This document shows, piece by piece, positions 53,227 to 64,000 of a DNA stretch of 64,000 bases. The notes beneath the pieces were generated by a model that did not search any database, had not been told where the DNA came from, and was given only the letters and a program-made list of their open reading frames with translations. Position 1 is the stretch's first letter; each line of letters begins with the position of its first letter. The translations under genes and the position numbers were made by a program. This DNA is from Sorex araneus (Eukaryota > Chordata > Mammalia > Eulipotyphla > Soricidae), in the NCBI RefSeq assembly GCF_027595985.1, contig NC_073306.1, forward strand, positions 85,361,599-85,425,598, written 5' to 3'.

Positions 53227-53484
53227 CTACAAATCAAATATTTAAAGAAATAAAAATTCTGTATCCACGGGAGAATTTTTATCATTGCTAGTAAAGATGC
53301 AACTCTCTACAGCTGGTTTACAGATTCTAATGCAATTTCTAGCAAAATTTAAACAAAAATTTTGTAGGTATATAAACATATCCAAAGGCAAAGGAAGTAA
53401 GAAGCAAGTGATGGGGATCAAACCTGGGTCTCATTCCTGCAAGGGGAGCCTCTGACCACTGAACCATATCCTCAGTCCTGAAAC

Positions 53485-53814
53485 TATTTTTTTGTTTGTT
53501 TGCTTTTGGGCCACACCCAGCAGTGCTCAGGAGCTATTCCTGCTTATCACTTGGTTTTGCCATGAGGAAAACTGAAGATGGTCTCTGGCATGCAAAGCAC
53601 ATACTACAGGCAGGTTTGGTTTTTTTTTTTTGTTTTGTTTTTTTTTTTTGCTTTTTGGGTCACACCTGGCGATACACAGGGGTCACTCCTGGCTCTGCAC
53701 TCAGGAATTACCCCTGGTGGTGCTCAGGGGACCATATGGGATACTGGGGATCGAACCCGGGTCAGGCCGCGTGCAAGGCAAACACCCTACCCGCTGTGCT
53801 ATCTCTCCAGCCCC
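53485..53814 (-). mobile_element. Old and young SINE side by side
   Basis: A relic at about 53485-53610 and a near-consensus minus copy at about 53622-53814 ending TGTGCTATCTCTCCAGCCCC. Confidence 0.88.
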
Positions 53815-53828
53815 TGTTTTTTTTTTTT

Positions 53829-54100
53829 TTTAATAATGTAGGAGTACTGATATTTGTTCAGCCATTGATTAAGCTGATTGAATTAAGCATGAACTCCACA
53901 TTACTTTTTTTATTTTATTGTATCACTGTGAAATAGTTACAAAACTTTCATGTTTGAGACTCAGCTGTATAAAGATGGAACACCCATCCCTCCACCAGTG
54001 CACACTCTCCACCACTGATGTCCCCAGTATCCCCTCCCCCCACATCCCAGTCCTCACCCTGCCTCTGTGGCAGACAATCTCCCCAATACTCTCTAATTTG
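53829..54100 (-). mobile_element. Minus-strand L1-type 3' UTR joined to the terminal module
   Basis: Plus-strand 53829-53903 is the terminal module in reverse (TAATAATGTAGGAGTACTGA, AAGCATGAACTCCACATTAC). Plus-strand 53908 to about 54100 is an L1-type 3' UTR in reverse (CATCCCTCCACCAGTGCACA). On the minus strand the order is 3' UTR then module, exactly as at 46.7-48.3 kb, but without monomers. The 5' limit is unclear and may extend to about 54240. Confidence 0.78.
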
Positions 54101-54529
54101 GGGCATTGTTTTGCTGGAATTTTCCCACCACTGTTCAAGCCTACCTGCCAGGGGCAGATGCTAGATAATTTATTTTCCATCGCTTATTTTGAATATCATG
54201 AGAACTCATGTGCCTGTGATTGTAAATGTAAATTTCTAGATTGTAAGTGGTTGGGTTCCAGAGACATCTCTGTATGGCACTAATCCATTTTGGGATTCAA
54301 TTGGGAGTCTCTGGGCCAGGGCTGTTGGTGCGCTAAGATGGCGCCCGGAGGCAAATTGTGGGTGTGACAGCCAGTCTCCTGGGCAGGCAGAGACCTGGGG
54401 AGGGACAGCCCAGGTCCTCTGCCACCATGTGGCCTGGAGATTTAGTCCTAGATTAAGCCAGTTTTTGAGCTCCATCTCTGACCTGCCTAAACTTTTATTT
54501 CTAGGTCAAGCCCTGCTGTGTTCATGGCC

Positions 54530-54988
54530 CACTGCAGACTCTGTTCAGGGGTCACTCCTGGCCATGCTGGGAGGTCACATGTGGGCTGGGGATCAAACAA
54601 AGCTAAGGCAAAGCAAGTAAGGGCAAGTGAGGGACCCTTATGCTATCTCTCTGTCCCCTGCCTAAAACTTTTTCGTTTCGTGGGGCTGGAGCGATAGCCC
54701 AGCGGGTAGGGCGTTTGCCTTGCATGCAGCCGACCCGGGTTCGATTCCCAGCATCCCATATGGTCCTCTGAGCACTGCCAGGGGTGATTCCTGAGCATCG
54801 CCAGGTGTGACCCAAAAAGCAAAAAAAAAAAAAAAAAAAAAAAAACCTTTTTCATTTGGGACTACACCCAGTCATGCTCAGGGATTACTCCTGGCAGTGC
54901 TTGGTGGGGAATCATGCAGGAGGGGGTTGGGGGTGACTGAGGAGTGAAAGGAAAATGCCCTACCCACTGTACTGTTGCTCCAGCCCCT
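54530..54988. mobile_element. SINE cluster
   Basis: A minus relic at about 54530-54657; a young plus copy at 54681-54830 that lacks about 25 bp (the AGAGCCAGGAGTAACCCC segment); and a diverged minus copy at about 54850-54988. The last two form an inverted pair with almost no spacer. Confidence 0.85.
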
Positions 54989-55518
54989 GCCTGAAATACT
55001 TTTAAAAAAGACTAAAGTGGAAGGAATCGGCCTACCCATATCAATATTGCTTTTATAGCTACAGAACCGAGACTATGTTTAGAGGCACAGACACACACAT
55101 CAATGGAATAAAACTGAGAAGCTGAAATAAACCCACACAAATATGCCCAACTATTTATAAAGCTGCAAATTCAATTTAAAGGAAAAAAATACTGTTTTTT
55201 TTTTTTTAATGTTGCTGGGGCAACAGATGGTGCTGGCCATCTATCAGAAAAAAGCTAGAAATCAAGTTCCACAGTTGATACAAAAATTAACCCAAAAAAA
55301 AAATCATGGACTTAAACAGAAAACATAAAGCTACGTAATTGTCAAGGGGAAAAAATCATTAAGATCTAGAGCTGGTCCCAAGTTCTTAGACTGTACAACA
55401 AATCTTCATGAATGAGAAGGAGGCAAATTCAATCCAGTTTGATCTATTGGGTCTCAGGGACACTCAGATCTAAAGATCTGCAAACAGAAACAAAATCAGC
55501 CAGGACAAAACAGCAAGC

Positions 55519-56710
55519 TATGAGGCTGAAGCGACCGGACAGCAGGAAGGGCACTTGCCTTGCACGTGGCCAAGGTGGGTTCAATCCCCGGCACCACACA
55601 GGGGTCCTTCGAACACACCAGCAGTGATCCCTGGAGCACCAATGGGTGTGGCCCCCAAACAAAGCAAAAAGCAAAAACCCCAAACCAGAAACATCTAGCT
55701 CTGAGGGTCTCCAACCACCAGCCCACAGACAGTACAGGTGCGTGGGGTGGAGATGTAAGAAACTGACCCAGATGTTTTCATTTTGTTTTGGAGCCACACC
55801 CGGTGCTGGTCTCAGGAATGACTCCACATGGTGCTACAGGATGCCAGAGCCTGAGCCCAGGTCAGCCCACGCAAGCCAACTGCCCGACCCACCATCCTAT
55901 AGCTCTGGACCCCTGACCCAGACACTCTGTCATGGGTGTCTAAGCCAATTCTGAATTGCTGAGCCATACTGCTCTGCATTAAAAAGCAACGACTGAGGGA
56001 CTGAGTGAACAGAGGTGAAGGCTGACCCTAGTTCAAGAGGCTGCCCCAGGTCGGATCACCATAAGGTCTCCCAAACCCTTCCAGTGTGATCCCTGAACTA
56101 AGAGCCAGGAACGAGCCCTGAGTACCACAAGTGTGACCCAAAACATATGCACACGCTCATGGAAAAAAGCCAATCCCCCAAGCTTACCGACTTGGATTGT
56201 TCAATGTATAGAACACACTCGAAATCGGAGAAATACAGAGGCAACTGTTTCTGGTAGTCAGGGGCCGGGAAAGGGAGTGCGGGGCGGGGACGTAGGGAAA
56301 GAGGCTTTGGGTCTATGGCAATGCCTGTTCAGTCTTTGCTCCTGCCAATGGGATGGGGGGGCAGGGCAAAGACCACTGAGAGGTACTCCCCAGAGGGCCT
56401 CAGGGAAATGTTCTTGGTTTGGTGTGGAAAAAGAGTGTGGGCCTGAAGTGCTGAAAACTGAGTGCTGTCCTAATATTGGTTCTTTTATTGCAAATATCTT
56501 CCACTTTCTGGGTCAAACTAATCTTCCTGAACAGTAACTTCTGAGGGGCCTGAGCAATAACACAGCAGGTAGGCTGCTTGCCTTGCAACCATTCGACCTG
56601 GGTTTGACCCCCGTACTCAATATGGTCCCCCAAGCACAGCCGGGAATAATTCCTGAGTAGAGAGCCAGGAGTAACCCCTAAGCACTGCTGGGTGTGATTC
56701 CAAAACAAAA
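55519..56710. mobile_element. Four diverged SINEs
   Basis: Plus at about 55519-55680, minus at 55785-55912, plus (3' part) at 56000-56145, plus at 56544-56710. 55000-55510 and 56150-56540 hold nothing I can support. Confidence 0.78.
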
Positions 56711-57417
56711 GAAAATAGTACCTTTTGAAGACTAATTCCCTGGACCTGGGGGTTCCTACGAAGCAATCTCAGTAAATCATGCAGGAAGGTGGGATTGAAC
56801 CTGGGGGTCCCTCCCACAAGTCTGAGACAACCCCTGTCATAGAGGTCATTCCAGCTGCTCTTTTATAACTAAACTTTTTTTGGAGGAAGAACTCTCCACT
56901 GAAACTGAAGGCATCTTTAAAGATGAAACACCATTGACCAAGCAAGTGGAAGCAAAGATAAACAAATGGGACTATATTAAACTAAGAAGATTCTGCACCT
57001 CAAAAGAAATGGTGACCTAGATGCAAAGACAGTCTGTGGAATGGGAAAAATCCAATACCCATATGATAAGGGGTTAATATCAAAGATATACAAGGCACTG
57101 GTAGAACTTTATAAGAAAAGAAGTTCAACCCCATCAAAAAATGAGAAAAGAAACTTTTTCAAAGAAGAAATACAAACGGCCAAAAAGTACATGAAAAAAA
57201 ATGCTCTACATCACTAATCATCAGGGAGATGCAAATCAAAATAAATAATGAGATATCACCTTACACTAAAGAGACTGGCACACATCAAAAAGAAAAAGAA
57301 CCACCAGTGCTGACGGGGATATGGGGAGAAAGGACTCTCCTTCATTGTTGGTGGTAATGCTGACTGGTCCGGCCTTTTTGGAAAACAATATGGGCATTCC
57401 TCAAAAAACTAGAAATT

Positions 57418-57590
57418 GGGCTGGAGTGATAGCACAGCAGGTAGGGCATTTGACTTGCATGTGGCCAGCCCTGGTTCAAATCCCAGCATCCCATATGGTC
57501 CCCTGAGCACCGCCAGGAGTAATTCCTGAGTGCAGAGCCAGGAGTAACCCCTGTGCATTGCCGGGTGTGACCCAAAAAGCAAAACAAAAA
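57418..57590 (+). mobile_element. SOR-type SINE nested in the LINE-1
   Basis: Inserted with the duplication AAAACTAGAAATTG on both sides; removing it restores L1 continuity. Confidence 0.97.
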
Positions 57591-58149
57591 CAAAAACTAG
57601 AAATTGAACTTCTATATAATACAGCAATACCACTGCTTGGAATATGCTCTGGGTGCCCAAAACACACAGCAGAAATGCATCTTCACTACTATGTTCATTG
57701 CAGCACTATTCACAATAGCCAGAATCTGGAAACAACCTGAGTGTCTGAGAACAGATGACTGGATAAAGAAACTATGGTACATCTACACAATAGAATACTA
57801 TCCAGCCACAAGAAAAAAATGAAGTCCTGAAATTGACTAATAGATGGAGATTAGAATGCTGGATGAAATGAGTCAGGAGGAGAGGGACATAAAATTACTG
57901 TACTCATTTATGGATATAAAAAACATAGCATGAGGCTATTTCCTAAGGACAGTAGAAATGAGGGCCAGGAGGATTGGCCCATGCTTGGAAGCTTGCCACA
58001 ATTGTTGGGGAGAGGGCAGTTAGGACAAAGAAGGGACCACTGTAACAATGATAGTTGGAAATGATCATTCAGGACAAGAATTGAGTGCTTAAAGTAGGCA
58101 AAGGGATATACATGATAACCTGTCAGCACCTGTATTGCAAACCATAGCG

Positions 58150-58150
58150 C

Positions 58151-58237
<87 letters not shown>
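58150..58237 (+). repeat. (AG)n microsatellite in the L1 3' UTR
   Basis: About 40 AG units with one AAAG interruption. The equivalent place in other copies of this 3' UTR holds shorter GGAGAG runs, so it expanded in situ. Confidence 0.95.
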
Positions 58238-58240
<3 letters not shown>

Positions 58241-58407
58241 GGGGAGTACCTGCTGTAGAGGAAGGCTGGGTAGAGGATGAAAGGAGGGAAACTGGAGACA
58301 TTGGTGGTGGGAAATGTACACTGGTGATGGGATTGGATACCAAAACCAATCACGAACAACTTAGTACCTATGTATCTGGTGATTTAGTTTAAAAAAAAAA
58401 AAAGTCA

Positions 58408-58580
58408 GGGGCTGGAGCGATAACATAGCGGGTAGGGCGTTTGCCTTGCACGCAGCCAACCCGGGTTCAAATCCCATATGGTCCCCTGAGCACCGCCAGG
58501 AGTAATTCCTGAGTGCAGAGCCAGGAGTAACCCCTGTGCATCGCCAGGTGTGACCCAAAAAGCAAAAAAAAAAAAACAAA
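58408..58580 (+). mobile_element. SOR-type SINE with a short internal gap
   Basis: Follows the L1 poly(A); AAAGTCAG is repeated on both sides. It lacks the CCAGCAT segment after the B box. Ends with A-rich (AAAT) text. Confidence 0.93.
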
Positions 58581-58999
58581 CAAACATTAAAAATAAATAA
58601 AGTCAGGCAAGCACCCTATTCTCTGTACTATCACTCCAGCCCTTCCTATGAACCATTTGTGCTTTAATATATCTGACCCCCCACACCCCCCAAAGGTGTA
58701 AAATGTATCTTTCATATTGAATTCTAGTTTGTCTGGGATTTGCTTCTACACCTTGGTAAGGCTGAGATACAATTTCACTTTTTAAATGTCTTATCCTGGT
58801 CTTATAACCAGTGCTCATTCTCGCACCAGTAGATTCTGCACTGACATGAACCTCTTTCTAACCTCTCCAGCATATTTTGTTCAAACTGACCAGCCTTGGG
58901 TCAGCTCTGTGATATCTTCTCATATGCCTGTCAAGGTCTCCCAGATTCCTTTTCAGGAAGAAGTACCATAGATTTTCTTGGGCTTTTACTCTTCTAAGC

Positions 59000-59182
59000 T
59001 TTTTTTTCTTTTTTTTTTCTTTTTGGGTCACACCCACTGATGCACTGGGGTTACTACTGGCTCATGCACTCAGGAATTACTTCTGGTGGTGCTCGGGGGA
59101 CCATATGGGATGCTGGGAATCGAACCCGGGTTGGCCGTGTGCAAAGCAAATGCCCTACCCACTGTGCTACAGCTCCAGCCCC
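59000..59182 (-). mobile_element. SOR-type SINE
   Basis: Near-complete reversed copy flanked by CT(A)TTCTTCTAAGCTTT repeats. Confidence 0.94.
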
Positions 59183-59289
59183 TATTCTTCTAAGCTTTAG
59201 AACCAGCCTGTTCCATGACTGAGAAAATCTCAGTTTTTCTGGGGATTTTGAATAGATAAACTGGGGGACATCTTAAATTACTTTGTTGA

Positions 59290-59422
59290 GGTTTGGACCA
59301 TACCAGCTGCTGCCCTGGGGTCACTCCTGGCAGGCTTAGGGGACTCTATGGGGACTCTAGGATAGAACTGGGATCAGTTGAAGACAAGTGTCTTAACTCC
59401 TATACTATCTCTCCATCCCCAA
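59290..59422 (-). mobile_element. SINE, old copy
   Basis: Reversed, strongly diverged: GGACCATACCAGCTGCTGCC, CTATACTATCTCTCCATCCCC. Confidence 0.72.
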
Positions 59423-59897
59423 ATAATTCTTACTGTTTCTATTGATGATCATGAAACTTTTCCTACTTCTTCGTGAGCTTTCCATTATGACTTGCTTTTC
59501 GTTATATGTTTTTTACTTATTTTCCCCTTCCCTCTATCAGCGTTGCAGAGCCTGGGGTCGCACGCAGGGTCAGTGGGTCTTGATGTTCACACATTCAGCT
59601 TCAGACTCACGTGTGCTCACACACATTTGAGCTGCCGTGCTTGCAGGGGTCACACGCTGCAGGGGCGGTGCTGGCAGAGCTGCCGGGATCATGCTCAGGA
59701 CACGTGGGGGCAACTGGGTATCACATTCCAGGCCACTCCCAGGAAGGCACGTCAGCCACAAAGCCCTCTCCCAGCGCTGACAGACTTCCAGAAAGTTTAG
59801 GACTGCCCCCAACAGAAGGCCACACTCCCCTTCTGTTGGATTTCCTCCGTAGGGACCTGATGCCTTTTAAATTGCTCTTAAAAAACGATCTGCTTTT
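59423..59897. other. No feature recognised
   Basis: Unique-looking DNA between two SINEs. No exon or repeat assigned. Confidence 0.5.
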
Positions 59898-60079
59898 GGG
59901 GCTGGAGTGATAGCACAGCAGCACAGCGGGTAGGGCGTTTGCCTTGCACACGGCCGACCCAGGTTCGATTCCCAGCATCCCATATGGTTCCCTGAGCACC
60001 GCCAGGAGTAATTCCTGAGTGAAGAGCCAGGAGTAACCCCTGTGCATCACCGGGGTGTGACCCAAAAAGCAAAAAAAAA
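59898..60079 (+). mobile_element. SOR-type SINE
   Basis: Near-consensus, with a duplicated AGCACAGC in the head, which lengthens the A-box region by 9 bp. Confidence 0.95.
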
Positions 60080-60920
60080 AATCTATTTTTACAAGTTATT
60101 TTTGTGGTTTCTCAGTCATGGCAAATAGAAATGCAATTGATTTTGGTGTACAGGATCTCTTAGGTCCTACCCCTTAAAGTATTATTTCTAATAACTTGTA
60201 GATGAAGTCCTCCAACATAAAGAAATTCTATTAATAAACAATAACACTTTTGTTCCTCCCATTCTAAAATTTAAGGCTTTGTCTTTCTTGTCCTATAGAA
60301 CAGAACAAGGCCCGTCACAGTATATGCTGGAGAGGTGGTGGGCGTCCTTGTTTAGTTCTTACTTTTAAAGAGAATGTTCACGTTTCCTCTCTTAAAATAC
60401 TGTTTTCTGTGAGGTTTTGGTAGATAGCTTTTATTGGGTTGAGAATATCCTAGTTTCAGCAACTAAGAATACTTATTTTTTTAAAACCATAAATTTGAGC
60501 TAAATTTTGTTCAATGCTTTTGCTGTTTCTATTTAAGATAATCATAGTTTTTATCCTTTAATCTGTTAGTGAAAGACCAAGTTTTTCTAATATTAAACTA
60601 CTTTTAGTATGTTTGGGGGGCGAGCTTGTCAGGATATTCTCCCTTCACCAGCAAAGGCTGACTTCACTTTGCCAGTATTTTATTTAGAAATGTCGTGAGC
60701 ATGCTCAAGAGTGAAGTAAGCCTACAAGCTTCCTTAAGATCTTATGTCTGGTTTGATATCAAGGCTTTCCTGGCCTTGTGGAGTGAACCATACAGTGTCT
60801 CTCATTTTATTTTAGGAAGAATGTATATACATCTGGAATGTTCTGTTTCCAGGTAAAATATATCTAGGACACAATCTAAAGTGCTCCTACTATGCAGGGC
60901 GGGTTCCAGGATGCCCAGGA
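60080..60920. other. AT-rich DNA without genes
   Basis: About 840 bp, AT-rich and diverged. Some stretches resemble very old interspersed repeat, but no family is assigned. Confidence 0.5.
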
Positions 60921-60921
60921 A

Positions 60922-61194
60922 GGAGGGGTGCCCTGGGGAAAGAAAGAGGGGTATCATGGGAGGGAAAAGAGGGGTACCATGGGGGGAGGAGGGGTACCAT
61001 GGCAGGATGGAGGGGTACCATGGGGAGAAAGAGGGGTGTCATGGGGAGAAGAAGGGGTGCCATGGGGGAAGGGGGAGTGCCATGGGAGAAGGAGGGGTAC
61101 CATGGGAGGGAAAAGAGGGGTACCATGGGGGGAGGAGGGATGCCATGGGGGGAGGAGGGGTGCCATGGGGGCAGGAGGGGTGTTGTGCAGAGAG
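60922..61194 (+). repeat. Minisatellite, about 13 units of 18-24 bp
   Basis: Core GAGGGGTRCCATGGG, with purine-rich spacers of variable length (GGGAAA, GAGAAG, GGAG). Long open frames on both strands (Gly/His/Met-rich one way, Pro/Trp/Tyr-rich the other) come from the repeat. Confidence 0.93.
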
Positions 61195-61729
61195 GGAGCT
61201 GGGAGAGCAGGTATGGGATTGCAGCTGCTTCCCAGCCAAATGGGGGAATACCCCAAGACTCTAACCCAAGATCCCACCATGGTCTTTCTGAGCCTCAGGA
61301 CAAAAGGACTTGGCCCAGGAAGTACAGAGGGACCCACTGACAGCAAAAACCTACCTTGACTAGATTAGGAGATTAACCAGACATTTCACTTTTTGCTAAG
61401 AAAAAGATCGACACTAAAGACTATCACCACTTCTCTGTGATAATCATCCACAATAGCCAACTTACAATAAAAAAATGATGAATTTATAAGGAAGTCTGAG
61501 AATTGGACCCACCTTAAAGGAGGCTTCAGTGAGACTGGAGCCACCAATGAGGTGGAATGAGCAGAAAAGTGGCCCTGTGACGGTCATAAACACGTTCCAG
61601 AGCCCTGACGAACAGGCTGGCCAGAGCCAGAGGATAGGAAGGTGGGTGATTTCAGCTGAGAAGTGGGGGTAAGGGGTATGTGAGGGGAGAAGACAGCACC
61701 CAAAGGAAGTTGAAAAATACACACTCTTG

Positions 61730-62067
61730 GGGCCGAAGCGATAGCACAGCGGGTAGGGCGTTTGCCTTGCACGCGGCCGACCCGGGTTCGATCCCCGGCA
61801 TCCCATATGGTCCCCCAAGCACCGCCAGGAGTAATTCCTGAGTGCAAAGCCAGGAGTAACCCCTGAGCATCGCTGGGTGTGACCCAAAAAAAAGCAAAAA
61901 AAAAATACACACTCTTGGGGCTGATAGTTCAGCAGGTAGGGTCTTTGCCTCGCACGTGGCAACCCGGGTTCGATCTCCAGCATTCCAAATGGTCCCCCAA
62001 ACACTGCAAGGAGTAATTCCTGAGTGCAGAGCCAGGAGTAACCCCTGAGCATTGCTGGGTGTGGGGG
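61730..62067 (+). mobile_element. SINE inserted into the 5' edge of an older SINE
   Basis: A near-consensus copy at 61730-61905 lies directly before an older copy at about 61917-62067. The text AAAAATACACACTCTTGGGG is duplicated around the first one, and its 3' copy supplies the GGGG start of the second. The older copy ends in a (GGGAGA)n microsatellite at about 62067-62130. Confidence 0.95.
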
Positions 62068-62449
62068 AAGGGGAGGAGGGAAGGAGAGAGAAAGGGAGAG
62101 GGAGAGGGAGAGGGAGAGAGGGAGAGAGACTGAGATGGAAACAAATTCATTGGGTTTAATAACAAAGAGGAAATAACAGAAATGCCTGAAAACTCTGAGC
62201 AGGTGAGTTTGACAGTGTGGGAAGGCCTGGGGCCATCAGCAAGGATGGAGAACAGGCAGAGGTGGGTGGCTGAGTTCAACTCAGAGCAGGTCCCTGGAGA
62301 GGGGAGGCCAGCTGCACCTGGCTGTTCACAGCCCCTGACTCTGAGTTAAGGAAACAGAGGCAGTGGAGAGCAGAGACGGCAGGGGGCAGTGCATGGGGTC
62401 TGCAGCATCTCACTGTTAGATTGGAGGCTTCATACTTGCTCTTTAAAAT

Positions 62450-62890
62450 AGGGCCTGAAGACTCACAAGTAAATCTCGGAAGAGAGCCACAAGCCACAGA
62501 GATGACTCCAGATGCCACACCAGGCTGATCCTGGTTTCTAGGGTACCCAGAGGTGAGCTGGTGAACCCAGCCCAGCCTCAGTAGAGCCTCAGAAGCCAAA
62601 AGCCTCCAGAATCCAATGATGCCACGCTCCTGGCCAACCTCCACAGGCTCATGACAAGCCCCTCACACATGAGAATGAATCTGCTGAAAAACAGGTATGC
62701 AGTTTTTGTGACCAAAATCTCCAGGCTCCCATGGAGTTGGAAATGGGCAACCTCCCCCCATTTCCCTGTCTTTCCTGAAACCTGGCAGTCACACCCACAA
62801 ACTTCCTCCAGCGCCATATAAGCTCATTAACAGCCATGATCCAGAGATTCACAACAAGCTGCAGAGATGCCTCCCGATCCCAAGGTCATC
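62450..62890 (+). mobile_element. Further copy of the ~374-bp monomer
   Basis: Matches the monomers at 46.9-47.7 kb over GAATCTGCTGAAAA, GTGACCAAAATCTCCAGGCT, CAGTCACACCCACAAAC and CCAGCGCCATATAAGCTC, then begins another unit (CAGAGATTCACAAC). It is more diverged in its first half. Confidence 0.68.
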
Positions 62891-63009
62891 TCCAGCGGTA
62901 TCACCCTATTCAATAGTTTAGAATCCTTGAAGCGCACGGTTGCTTTTGCAGCTGCAGGAGCTTTCATACTCTACTCCTCGGACGGATGTATCAAGAGTAG
63001 CACACCACT

Positions 63010-63189
63010 GGGGCCAGAGCGATAGCACAGCGGGTAGGGCGTTTGCCTTGCACGCGGCCGACCCGGGTTCGATCCCCGGCATCCCATATGGTCCCCCAAG
63101 CACTGCCAGGAGCAATTCCTGAGTGCAAAGCCAGGAGTAACCCCTGAGCATTGCTGGGTGTGACCCAAAAAAGCAAAAAAAAAAAAAAA
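63010..63189 (+). mobile_element. SOR-type SINE, young copy
   Basis: Nearly identical to the copies at 27064 and 61730. Flanked by a perfect AGAGTAGCACACCAC duplication. Confidence 0.97.
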
Positions 63190-63439
63190 GAGTAGCACAC
63201 CACATTTGTTGTGGATAAGGTAGAAGGCAATCGATCTCAATCTAAAAAATAGATATTAGCACACAAGACTCAACATGTAACAGCATGTTAGTAATCTCTT
63301 ATACAAGGGCTTAATGGCTCTCGGGTGAGATATAACAATCTTCACACATTCTTCTAAGAAAACTTTTTTGAATTATTTTTAGCACATTATTCATAACAAG
63401 CCATGCAAAATAAATTTAGGACCTCCTTTGGGGGCAGGC

Positions 63440-63560
63440 TTGGGTGGTGGTGGGAAAATTCAAAATAATGGTAGTGGGAAGGTGTAATGGTGGTGGGATT
63501 GGTGTTGGAATATTGAATGTAATAAATCATTGTGAACAACTTCATAAAAATAAAAAATGA
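63440..63560 (+). mobile_element. L1-type 3' UTR fragment, diverged
   Basis: GGTGGTGGGAAAATTC, GGTGGTGGGATTGG, AATCATTGTGAACAACTTCA and an A-rich end. With the monomer copy at 62450 it may be the remnant of a second composite element. Confidence 0.6.
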
Positions 63561-64000
63561 TGGGGGTGGAGAAATAGGGTCTGAGGTGAACACCATCAAT
63601 CTGCCCAAATTCTCGGTGACTGATGCTCATCACCTGTTTGAGACGATCCTCTTCCAGAATTAAATGGGCATCAGAGAAAGGGTGGGTGGGTGAAGTGGCA
63701 TGCAATGCTTGAATCAGGCCTTCTGGAGAGGCTTCTGATCAGCAATGAGGAGGCTGTGAGGGGGAGGGGCCTGGAAGACACAGCCAATGAGGGGTCACTT
63801 CTGGATCCCCCCAAACGCCAGGAATCATGAGTTACCCCAGGAAGGAGAGACGGTGACCCAGAAGCAGAGGTCACCTTCGAATGGGGGGAGGGACAGATGC
63901 AGCAGACACCAGCAGGTGGTCTGGCCCCATGGCTCCCATACATACAGGTGGCACTGAGAGGACATGGGGGAAGGGGGAGAGATAGTACAGCAGGTGGGGT
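63561..64000. other. Window end; partial SINE at the edge
   Basis: No gene. The last 31 bases (GGGGGAGAGATAGTACAGCA) look like the head of a plus-oriented SINE cut by the window boundary. Confidence 0.6.

Larger units (their letters stand above)
56890..58402 (+). mobile_element. LINE-1 fragment: end of ORF2 and complete 3' UTR
   Basis: GCATCTTTAAAGATGAAACA, AAGCAAAGATAAACAAATGG, TGCAAATCAAAATAAATAAT, CACAATAGCCAGAATCTGG and CAATAGAATACTATCCAGCC are hallmark mammalian L1 ORF2 3'-end sequences. Stops and frameshifts break the frame, so it is dead and 5'-truncated. After the ORF2 end comes a roughly 500-bp 3' UTR including an (AG)n tract and a poly(A). A SINE at 57418 interrupts it. This copy shows what the shorter 3' UTR pieces in the window are. 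Confidence 0.93.

Noticed and set aside
58089-58359. Ser/Leu-rich minus-strand open frames
   Set aside because: They come from the (AG)n tract in the L1 3' UTR.
60881-61359. Gly/His/Met-rich open frames over the minisatellite
   Set aside because: Open in several frames on both strands because of the repeat; no start context, splice sites or homology.

Overview
The window is nuclear DNA from a placental mammal. It carries three intact, multi-exon protein genes with GT-AG introns, plus the remains of a fourth. The dominant repeat is a tRNA-derived SINE, about 170 bp, whose units start GGGGCTGGAGCGATAGCACA and end TGTGACCCAAAAAGCAAAAA. I recognise it as the SOR-type SINE of shrews (Soricidae), so a Sorex-like shrew is the most likely source. 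That assignment rests on recall, not a search. The gene order ADAR(+) / CHRNB2(-) / UBE2Q1(+) / TDRD10(-) matches human 1q21.3 read in the opposite direction.

Layout. 1-897: 3' part of ADAR intron 1. 898-12005: ADAR coding exons 2-15; exon 1A with the p150 start lies upstream of the window. 12006 to about 14015: ADAR 3' UTR. About 14016-17022: tail-to-tail gap holding the CHRNB2 3' UTR. 17023-23725: CHRNB2 on the minus strand, six exons, with a solo LTR and SINEs in its last intron. About 23.7-31.6 kb: intergenic DNA between two head-to-head promoters, dense in SINEs from 26.6 kb. 31.65-33.3 kb: the UBE2Q1 CpG island. 32486-38732: UBE2Q1, 13 exons, 422 aa. 38733 to about 40352: UBE2Q1 3' UTR. 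42630-43958: four minus-strand exons resembling the Tudor part of TDRD10, with several single-base frameshifts. 44-64 kb: no gene seen; SINEs, L1 pieces, a composite retroelement, microsatellites and a minisatellite.

The genes do not form a pathway. ADAR edits adenosine to inosine in dsRNA, CHRNB2 is the beta2 subunit of neuronal nicotinic receptors, UBE2Q1 is a ubiquitin-conjugating enzyme, and TDRD10 is an RRM/Tudor protein.

The most interesting points are: (1) a Z-alpha domain in ADAR that keeps the core Asn, Tyr and Trp but has changed three other Z-DNA contact positions; (2) a decayed TDRD10 Tudor region; (3) a roughly 1.4-kb composite retroelement at 46.73-48.30 kb, built of tandem ~374-bp monomers, an L1-type 3' UTR and an extra 3'-terminal module, flanked by a 13-bp target-site duplication, with the terminal module also found alone at other sites with its own duplications; (4) a second SINE type sharing the tRNA-like head but carrying a different body.
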